The position numbers were made by a program, and so were the translations under genes. Below the pieces are notes generated by a model. The model did no database searches. It was not told the origin of the DNA and was given only the letters and a program-made list of their open reading frames with translations. From an uncultured Bacteroidales bacterium (GTDB lineage: Bacteria > Bacteroidota > Bacteroidia > Bacteroidales > F082): a DNA stretch of 12,531 bases. The stretch is taken from the NCBI GenBank assembly GCA_937877465.1, contig CALFIT010000308.1, positions 1 through 12,531 of the forward strand, given 5' to 3'. Numbering within the stretch: position 1 is the first letter of the stretch; each line of letters opens with the position of its first letter. Below, piece after piece: positions 7,826-12,531 of this stretch.

Positions 7826-8332
7826 ATGGACACCAACACCACACAGCAGCCCAAGCGCCCCACGGGAATGACCATCCTCCTCGTGCTGTCGTTCCTCAAC
7901 GCCTGCCTCAACATCTTCAGTTCCGTCATCATGTATTTCAGTACGCCTTTTCTCACCGAAATGACCCAAAACGGCCAGTTTGAGGAGGCTATGGGAAACA
8001 TGCCCGGCTTCAACGAGGAAATGCGGCAGGCCATGCTCGACTCGATGACGGTACTCAGCAACATCAAGCCCGTCTATTACCTGTTCATGTTGGTGTTGTT
8101 CATTTTCTCGCTCGTCGGCGTGGTCAAGATGTTCAAATGGGACCACAGCGGATTGCATTTCTACGCCATCTCGCAAATCTTGATGCTCATCGCGGCTTCG
8201 GTCTACAAATACCCGTTGATGCATCCCTCGCCGTTCACTTCCGACTTGCTGCTCACCGCCATCTTCATCCTGCTCTACTACCTGTATTTCAAGCGGTTGG
8301 AGATGCAGAAAAACCAAAACAGCCCCGAATAA
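7826..8332 (+). CDS. Four-helix membrane protein of unknown function
   Basis: I do not recognise this 168-residue protein. It has a short polar N-terminus and likely membrane segments at about 15-38, 83-103, 111-128 and 139-156. The 45-residue stretch between segments 1 and 2 is polar and rich in Met, Asn and Glu (MTQNGQFEEAMGNMPGF), and probably forms an extracytoplasmic or cytoplasmic loop. The C-terminus is charged. There is no cleavable signal sequence and no catalytic motif. The ATG at 7826 follows the palindromic element by 13 bp. The next gene starts 3 bp after this stop, so the two are almost certainly co-transcribed. No promoter box was seen just upstream, so transcription may continue from hisS-hutH. 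Confidence 0.8.
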   Translation: MDTNTTQQPKRPTGMTILLVLSFLNACLNIFSSVIMYFSTPFLTEMTQNGQFEEAMGNMPGFNEEMRQAMLDSMTVLSNIKPVYYLFMLVLFIFSLVGVVKMFKWDHSGLHFYAISQILMLIAASVYKYPLMHPSPFTSDLLLTAIFILLYYLYFKRLEMQKNQNSPE

Positions 8333-8335
8333 GTC

Positions 8336-8875
8336 ATGGAGCAGAGAGAGAGCAAGATATTCAACCTGAAGCCGGAGCTCACCACGGCGATGAAATTGGC
8401 GGCCAGCTTCGCCATCACCTACTATGGCCTGCTGCTCATCTATGAGGTTTTCACCTTGGTCTACAGCCGTTATTTCATCGATGCCTACTATTTCAATGAC
8501 GGCGACATCGTGCAGGGCAAGCGGGAACTTTGGATTCAGATTATCCAGTTATTGCTATCCATTACATTGGTTTTCAGCCTAATACAGGTATTCAGGAAGA
8601 AAGTTTACGGAAAGGCCCTTTTCGTTGGCTTTTCCATTTTGCTCATCGCATTCCAAGTCGTCACCACGGGGCTTGTCCCATGGGTGAAATACGCTTTGGA
8701 GGTGCTAATGGTACTCATCATCGCACCCATTCGGGTGAAGAAGAAAATCAAGTTGAAAGACGGGAAACTCACGATGGAAACCGTCGAGGAAACGCCTGAA
8801 AAAGAAACACTTACGGAAGCTGAAGACATCCAAGAAGTCAGCGAAGCATCGTCGCAGCCCGTTTCACAGCCTTGA
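8336..8875 (+). CDS. Four-helix membrane protein with acidic C-terminal tail, unknown function
   Basis: I do not recognise this 179-residue protein. Likely membrane segments lie at about 19-44, 65-86, 93-112 and 116-132. They are followed by a strongly basic stretch (RVKKKIKLK, 133-141) and an acidic, Glu/Thr/Ser-rich tail (147-172). The basic stretch after the last helix suggests that the tail is cytoplasmic. It starts 3 bp after the previous membrane-protein gene (TAA GTC ATG) and is probably its partner. Its final 38 bp overlap the 3' end of the convergent sufS gene. No enzymatic motif is visible. Confidence 0.78.
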   Translation: MEQRESKIFNLKPELTTAMKLAASFAITYYGLLLIYEVFTLVYSRYFIDAYYFNDGDIVQGKRELWIQIIQLLLSITLVFSLIQVFRKKVYGKALFVGFSILLIAFQVVTTGLVPWVKYALEVLMVLIIAPIRVKKKIKLKDGKLTMETVEETPEKETLTEAEDIQEVSEASSQPVSQP

Positions 8876-10079
8876 CGAAGATTTCCACCTCGTCCATTGT
8901 GTTGTACAATGCAAACGAAGCCCTTACCGTGCCCGGAATGCCGAAACGCGTCATCACTGGCTCGGCACAATGATGGCCTGTGCGCACCGCCACTCCCATC
9001 TTGTCGATAATCGTGCCCAAGTCGTAGGGATGGATGCCGTCGATGATGAACGACACCAAACCACTGCGCTGCTCGGCCTCGCCGATGAAACGGAGGCCTT
9101 CGATTTTGGAAAGTTGCTGTATGGCCGCTTGCAGAAGTTGGGCTTCGTGTTGCTCAACCGCTTTTCTGTCAAGGCTTTGCAGGAATTGGATGGCCGTTTC
9201 CAAACCCAAAGCTGCACCCACGTTGGGTGTGCCCGCCTCGAATTTGTAAGGCAACACATTGAAAGTGGTCTTCTCGAAACTCACCGTATCGACCATCTCG
9301 CCGCCGAACTGGTAAGGTGGCAGCTTTTCGAGCCATTCGGCCTTGCCGTACAAGCCGCCGATACCCATCGGGGCGTACATCTTATGGCCTGAAAAGACGA
9401 AGAAATCGCAGTCAAGGTCTTGGACGTCAATGGGATGGTGGGCGATGGACTGTGCGCCGTCGACGACCACGGGGATGCCATGCTCGTGCGCCATCTTCAC
9501 CATCTGCTTCACGGGATTGACGGTACCCAACACATTGGAAACGTGGGTGATGGAGACGATTTGGGGCTGCTCGTTCAGCAATTCCTCGTAACGGTCCAAG
9601 TCCAACACGCCACGGTCGTCCATCGGCACGACGAGCAGTTGGCCGTTGTGTCGCTGCACCATCTGCTGCCACGGGACGAGGTTGCTGTGGTGTTCCATTG
9701 CCGTAATCAGCACTTTCGGACATCTTGCGTCATTGCGAGGAGGAACGACGAAGCAATCCATGTGTTCAAACACCGTGGCAAGCAGATTCAATGATTCCGT
9801 CGTTCCACGGGTGAAGACGACTTCGCGGGCTTCCTTGGCGTGGATGAAGTCGGCCACGGTTTGGCGGGCGTGTTCGTAGGCTTCGGTGGCCTTCTGGCTC
9901 AGGTAGTGTACCCCACGGTGGATGTTGCAGTTCTCGTGGAGGTAATAGTCGCGCTCACGCTCGATGACGCACAATGGTTTCTGCGTGGTGGCGGCGTTGT
10001 CGAGATAGACCAAGGGCTTGCCGTAGACCTGTTGGTCGAGAACAGGGAATTGGGTTCGTATTTCGTTGATGTTCAACAT
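8838..10079 (-). CDS. sufS: SufS cysteine desulfurase
   Basis: A 413-residue PLP-dependent class V aminotransferase-fold enzyme that takes sulfur from cysteine as a persulfide and passes it to the SUF scaffold. Motifs: YLDNAATTQKP (25-35), TRGTTESLNL (90-99), AMEHHSN (127-133), VDGAQS (206-211), the PLP lysine Lys233 in FSGHKMYAPMGIGG, and catalytic Cys371 in RTGHHCAEPVMTRF, the group 2 (SufS-type) active-site loop. Residues about 107-120 (MDCFVVPPRNDARC) replace and lengthen the usual short segment between NLLATVF and VLITAMEHH. They are encoded by a dispersed-repeat-like sequence at 9728-9759, so the frame is intact but the protein carries an unusual loop with two extra cysteines. It is last in the operon, 124 bp after sufD, with a hairpin element between. 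No SufE or SufU partner is in the window. Confidence 0.95.
   Translation of the reverse strand: MLNINEIRTQFPVLDQQVYGKPLVYLDNAATTQKPLCVIERERDYYLHENCNIHRGVHYLSQKATEAYEHARQTVADFIHAKEAREVVFTRGTTESLNLLATVFEHMDCFVVPPRNDARCPKVLITAMEHHSNLVPWQQMVQRHNGQLLVVPMDDRGVLDLDRYEELLNEQPQIVSITHVSNVLGTVNPVKQMVKMAHEHGIPVVVDGAQSIAHHPIDVQDLDCDFFVFSGHKMYAPMGIGGLYGKAEWLEKLPPYQFGGEMVDTVSFEKTTFNVLPYKFEAGTPNVGAALGLETAIQFLQSLDRKAVEQHEAQLLQAAIQQLSKIEGLRFIGEAEQRSGLVSFIIDGIHPYDLGTIIDKMGVAVRTGHHCAEPVMTRFGIPGTVRASFALYNTMDEVEIFVKAVKRAATMLR
9728..9759. repeat. Dispersed-repeat-like element embedded in sufS
   Basis: On the plus strand this 32-base stretch begins CGTCATTGCGAGG and ends CGAAGCAATCC, with complementary ends ATTGC (9732-9736) and GCAAT (9753-9757). 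From memory, this pattern resembles a short palindromic repeat found dispersed, mostly between genes, in many bacterial genomes. Here it lies inside sufS and is read in frame as DCFVVPPRND plus flanking residues. Only one copy is present in the window, so repeat status rests on recognition. Confidence 0.7.
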
Positions 10080-10110
10080 TTTGTTTAAGATTCTACCTTT
10101 CTTTGTTATC

Positions 10111-10186
10111 GGCTGTTAGCAATTAGCATTTAGCTATTAGCTTATTGGCTACCAAGCTAATAGCTAATGGCTAAAAGCTAATAGCC
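10111..10186. repeat. 76-bp near-palindrome of TTAGC-type units between sufD and sufS
   Basis: Two 33-base arms (10111-10143 and 10154-10186) pair with 28 Watson-Crick matches, one G-T wobble and four mismatches around a 10-base loop. Each arm consists of 7-base units ending in TTAGC or its complement (GTTAGC, ATTAGC, TTTAGC, TATTAGC). The central 14 bases TTAGCTATTAGCTT are perfectly complementary to AAGCTAATAGCTAA. The AT-rich, repetitive make-up is unlike the surrounding coding DNA. It interrupts the suf operon. Confidence 0.85.
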
Positions 10187-10189
10187 AGC

Positions 10190-10223
10190 CAAACGTAAAG
10201 GTGTCAAATTTTCGAATAATCAA
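10190..10223 (-). promoter_or_regulatory. Possible internal promoter for sufS
   Basis: On the minus strand TACGTTTG (10197 to 10190) matches TAnnTTTG. A TTG (10223 to 10221) sits 23 bp upstream as a weak -33 element. Transcription would begin near 10183, placing almost the whole 76-bp hairpin in the sufS leader. A single 8-base match can arise by chance, so this is tentative. Confidence 0.35.
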
Positions 10224-11031
10224 TATCAAAATCGTATTCTTTCGGATGGCTGCAACGGAGGACGCAGGTCTCGCAACTCGACAGCTCACCGCGCAGGCGG
10301 CGTTTGATCATGTCGTCAATGTGTTCGTGCAGCATTTCGTTGCCGATGTGGTTGCTCACCTCTGCAGCGAAGGCGTACATCAACAGGATTCTCGCATTGG
10401 CCTTGCTGATGCCGCGCTGGCGCATGTAGAACATGGCCTCTTGGTCGAGCTGGCCGGTGGAAGTGCCGTGCGAGCATTTCACGTCGTCGGCATAAATCTC
10501 CAAGAACGGCTGGCTGTTGATTTTGGCCGTCGCGGTCAGGAGGATGTTGCTGTTGTTTTGGTGCGCGTCGGTTTTTTGCGCGTCCTTGGCCACATAGACA
10601 TGGCCGTTGAAAACGCCCGTCGCCTCGTCGTCGAGGATGCCCTTGAACTTCTCGTTGCTCGTGCAATGCGGCACATTGTGGTTGATTTTCAGGCGGTTTT
10701 CCACATGCTGCTGCTTGTCAATCAGATACAGGCCGTGTATTTGCGTGTCGGCGCCTTCGCCGTCCAAGTCGACATGGAAGTTGTTGCGGATATCGCCACC
10801 GTTGAAGGTGATGACCACAATCTTCAGGCGGCTGTCGGCCAACTGCCTGACCTTGAACTCACGACGGATGGAGGCTTCGTTGTTCACGTTTTGAAGCACA
10901 TACAGTTCGAGGCTCGCGTTTTCGTTGAGGACGATTTCGGCAACCTTCGGCTCGGCTGTAAGGTGCGCATCGTCATCATACTCAATGATTTCGCGACTTT
11001 GGTTGGCGGCTATGATGAGTTGGTTGTCCAT
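10204..11031 (-). CDS. sufD: SufD-type Fe-S scaffold protein, short form lacking the N-terminal domain
   Basis: A 275-residue SufB/SufD-family protein. With SufB and SufC it forms the SufBC2D complex on which Fe-S clusters are built. It begins directly at the start of the beta-helix core (NQLIIAANQSREIIEY), whereas family members such as E. coli SufD exceed 400 residues and have an N-terminal helical domain first. Core features are kept: NNFHVDLDGEGADTQIHGLYL (84-104), DAHQNN (155-160) and DDVKCSHGTSTGQLD (182-196). Cys186 and His188 match the Cys/His region implicated at the E. coli SufB-SufD interface. The C-terminus carries CETCVLRC (Cys253, Cys256, Cys260) and an acidic tail. The ATG at 11031 lies 2 bp after the sufC stop. 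An alternative TTG at 11037 would overlap sufC but adds only two residues. The missing domain is not in another frame, since sufC fills the upstream DNA. Confidence 0.88.
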   Translation of the reverse strand: MDNQLIIAANQSREIIEYDDDAHLTAEPKVAEIVLNENASLELYVLQNVNNEASIRREFKVRQLADSRLKIVVITFNGGDIRNNFHVDLDGEGADTQIHGLYLIDKQQHVENRLKINHNVPHCTSNEKFKGILDDEATGVFNGHVYVAKDAQKTDAHQNNSNILLTATAKINSQPFLEIYADDVKCSHGTSTGQLDQEAMFYMRQRGISKANARILLMYAFAAEVSNHIGNEMLHEHIDDMIKRRLRGELSSCETCVLRCSHPKEYDFDIDYSKI

Positions 11032-11033
11032 AA

Positions 11034-11780
11034 TCAAAGTTCCTTAATCCATTCGTAGCCTTTCTGTTCGAGTTCGAGGGCGAGGCTCTTGCCGCCCGTT
11101 TTGACGATGCGCCCGTCGTACATCACATGGACGAAGTCGGGGACAATGTAGTCGAGCAAGCGCTGGTAGTGCGTGATGACCACGAAGGCGTTGTCGGCGT
11201 TGTGCAGCTGGTTGACGCCGTGGGCCACGATGCGCAGCGCGTCGATGTCGAGGCCCGAGTCGGTTTCGTCGAGGATGGCAAGGCTCGGTTCGAGCATGGC
11301 CATCTGGAAGATCTCGTTCTTCTTCTTCTCGCCGCCGCTGTAGCCCACGTTGACGAAGCGATTTTGCAGCTTCTCGGTGATTTCCACCATGGCCTGCTTC
11401 TCCTTCATCATCTTCATGAAATCGACGGTGCTCATGGGCGGCAGTCCTAGGTACTCGCGTTTCGAGTTGACGGCGGTGCGCATGAAGTTCTGGATGCTCA
11501 CGCCAGGGATTTCGACGGGATACTGGAAGCTCAGGAAGATGCCCTCGTTGGCGCGGTCTTCGGGCGACATGCCGACGATGTTCTTGCCCTTGTACCAGAT
11601 TTCGCCTTCGGTGATTTCGTAGCCCTCGCGCCCCGTAATGGCGGCGGCCAAAGTGCTTTTTCCCGTTCCGTTGGGTCCCATGATGGCGTGGATTTCGCCC
11701 GCATTGACGCCCAAATTCAATCCTTTCAGGATTTCCTTGCCTCCGATGGAGACGTGTAGGTTTTTGATATTCAGAAGCAT
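11034..11780 (-). CDS. sufC: SufC Fe-S cluster assembly ATPase
   Basis: A 248-residue ABC-type ATPase without membrane domains, the energy-coupling subunit of the SufBCD scaffold. Walker A is GPNGTGKST (35-43), the Q-loop SFQYP (84-88), the SufC-type signature YSGGEKKKNEI (147-157), Walker B with D-loop LAILDETDSGLD (168-179), and the switch histidine His204 in VITHYQR. Length and motifs are complete. The ATG at 11780 gives the canonical start MLLNIKNLHV; an upstream TTG at 11789 would add only three residues from an AT-rich spacer. It follows sufB by 32 bp and is separated from sufD by 2 bp, so one polycistronic mRNA is expected. Confidence 0.97.
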   Translation of the reverse strand: MLLNIKNLHVSIGGKEILKGLNLGVNAGEIHAIMGPNGTGKSTLAAAITGREGYEITEGEIWYKGKNIVGMSPEDRANEGIFLSFQYPVEIPGVSIQNFMRTAVNSKREYLGLPPMSTVDFMKMMKEKQAMVEITEKLQNRFVNVGYSGGEKKKNEIFQMAMLEPSLAILDETDSGLDIDALRIVAHGVNQLHNADNAFVVITHYQRLLDYIVPDFVHVMYDGRIVKTGGKSLALELEQKGYEWIKEL

Positions 11781-11812
11781 ATAATTCAAGATTTAAGATT
11801 TAAAATTCAAGA
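11781..11812. repeat. AT-rich tandem repeat in the sufB-sufC gap
   Basis: The 32-bp gap is almost entirely repeats of an AAGATT-type unit: ATTCAAGATT, then TAAGATT, then ATTCAAGATT again running into the sufB stop. The two ATTCAAGATT copies are exact. Its composition differs sharply from the flanking genes. No promoter box was seen in it. Confidence 0.65.
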
Positions 11813-12531
11813 TTAGCCGACGCTTCCCTCCAAGGTTATCGACAAGAGTTTCTGTGCTTCGACGGCAAACTCCATCGGCAGCTTGTTCAAGACGTCCTTG
11901 GCGTAGCCGTTGACAATCAGGCCGATGGCCTTTTCGGTCGGGATGCCGCGCTGTTGGCAGTAGAAGAGTTGGTCCTCAGAGATTTTCGAAGTCGTGGCCT
12001 CGTGTTCGAGGATGCTGCTATCGTTGCCGCACTCGACGTAGGGCCATGTGTGCGCCCCGCATTGGTCGCCGAGGAGCAGCGAGTCGCATTGCGAGTAGTT
12101 GCGGGCGTTTTCGGCGCGTGGGACGACCTTCACCAAGCCACGGTAACCGTTTTGGCTGTGGCCTGCCGAGATGCCTTTCGAGATGACGGTGCTGCGGGTG
12201 TTCTTGCCGAGATGTATCATCTTCGTGCCCGTGTCAGCCTGCTGGTAGTTGTTGGTGACGGCGACGGAGTAGAACTCACCCACCGAGTGGTCGCCCATCA
12301 GCACACAGCCCGGGTATTTCCATGTGATGGCAGAGCCGGTCTCGACTTGCGTCCAAGAGATCTTGGAGCGGTCGCCGCGACAAAGGCCGCGCTTCGTGAC
12401 CAAGTTATACACGCCGCCCTTGCCGTCCTTGTCGCCCGGGTACCAGTTTTGCACCGTGCTGTATTTCACCTCAGCGTCGGTCTCGGCAATGATTTCGACG
12501 ATGGCCGCATGAAGCTGGTTTTCATCACGTT
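11813..12531 (-). CDS. sufB: SufB Fe-S scaffold protein (C-terminal half; 5' end outside window)
   Basis: The C-terminal 238 residues of SufB run off the right edge; the frame stays open there with RDENQLHAAIVEIIAETDAEVK, so no start is present. Landmarks include YSTVQNWYPGD, NLVTKRGLCRGD, WKYPGCVL, KMIHLGKNTRSTVISKGI, SLLLGDQCGAHTWPY and EHEATTSKISEDQLFYCQQRGI. The Cys in GDQCGAHT and the Glu/His/Glu of EHEATTSK match residues implicated in cluster assembly in E. coli SufB (Cys405, Glu432, His433, Glu434). SufB receives sulfur from SufS and holds the nascent cluster together with SufC and SufD. It is the first suf gene visible here; the operon promoter must lie to the right of the window. 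The stop TAA is at 11815-11813, 32 bp before sufC. Confidence 0.95.
   Translation of the reverse strand, partial: RDENQLHAAIVEIIAETDAEVKYSTVQNWYPGDKDGKGGVYNLVTKRGLCRGDRSKISWTQVETGSAITWKYPGCVLMGDHSVGEFYSVAVTNNYQQADTGTKMIHLGKNTRSTVISKGISAGHSQNGYRGLVKVVPRAENARNYSQCDSLLLGDQCGAHTWPYVECGNDSSILEHEATTSKISEDQLFYCQQRGIPTEKAIGLIVNGYAKDVLNKLPMEFAVEAQKLLSITLEGSVG

Noticed and set aside
9728..9759. Frameshift or assembly error disrupting sufS
   Set aside because: The frame is continuous on both sides and all conserved SufS motifs before and after are in the same frame, so an in-frame insertion explains the data better.
10201..11058. A 285-codon plus-strand frame opposite sufD
   Set aside because: It mirrors the SufD coding sequence and shows no domain; SufD is supported by family motifs.

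Overview
The window looks like a chromosomal segment of a Bacteroidota (Bacteroidales) bacterium. The left gene ends in a type IX secretion (T9SS) type A sorting domain. Two intergenic gaps carry the Bacteroidota promoter -7 box TAnnTTTG a few bases before the ATG. No start codon has an evident Shine-Dalgarno sequence. The minus-strand SUF genes lie in the order sufB-sufC-sufD-sufS. I cannot name the genus. No tRNA, rRNA or CRISPR array was seen, and no stretch of more than 300 bases lacks a gene.

Left part, plus strand. Positions 1-3331 hold the 5'-truncated gene of a secreted gingipain-like C25 cysteine protease: propeptide, catalytic domain, Ig-like domain, five InlB-type repeats and a T9SS C-terminal domain. 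It ends at a strong intrinsic terminator (3355-3393) that shares bases with the promoter of the next gene, an MBL/beta-CASP/RMMBL RNA-nuclease-type metallo-hydrolase (3426-4835). Another promoter then drives hisS (4866-6233), whose stop codon overlaps the start of hutH (6230-7741) in ATGA. This couples the enzyme that charges tRNA with histidine to the enzyme that begins histidine breakdown. After hutH comes a 65-bp palindromic element and two tightly spaced genes for unrecognised four-helix membrane proteins (7826-8332 and 8336-8875).

Right part, minus strand. A SUF iron-sulfur cluster assembly operon reads leftward from beyond the right edge: sufB (partial), sufC, sufD and sufS. SufC is the ATPase, SufB/SufD form the scaffold, and SufS supplies persulfide sulfur. 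SufD is unusually short, lacking the usual N-terminal domain. A 76-bp hairpin element built of TTAGC-type units separates sufD from sufS. The sufS reading frame contains a dispersed-repeat-like sequence (9728-9759) that adds residues without breaking the frame. The 3' end of sufS overlaps the 3' end of the convergent membrane-protein gene by 38 bp.

No new multi-gene system is evident. The most unusual signals are the repeat inside sufS, the core-only SufD with a cysteine-rich tail, the two complex palindromes and the hisS-hutH coupling.
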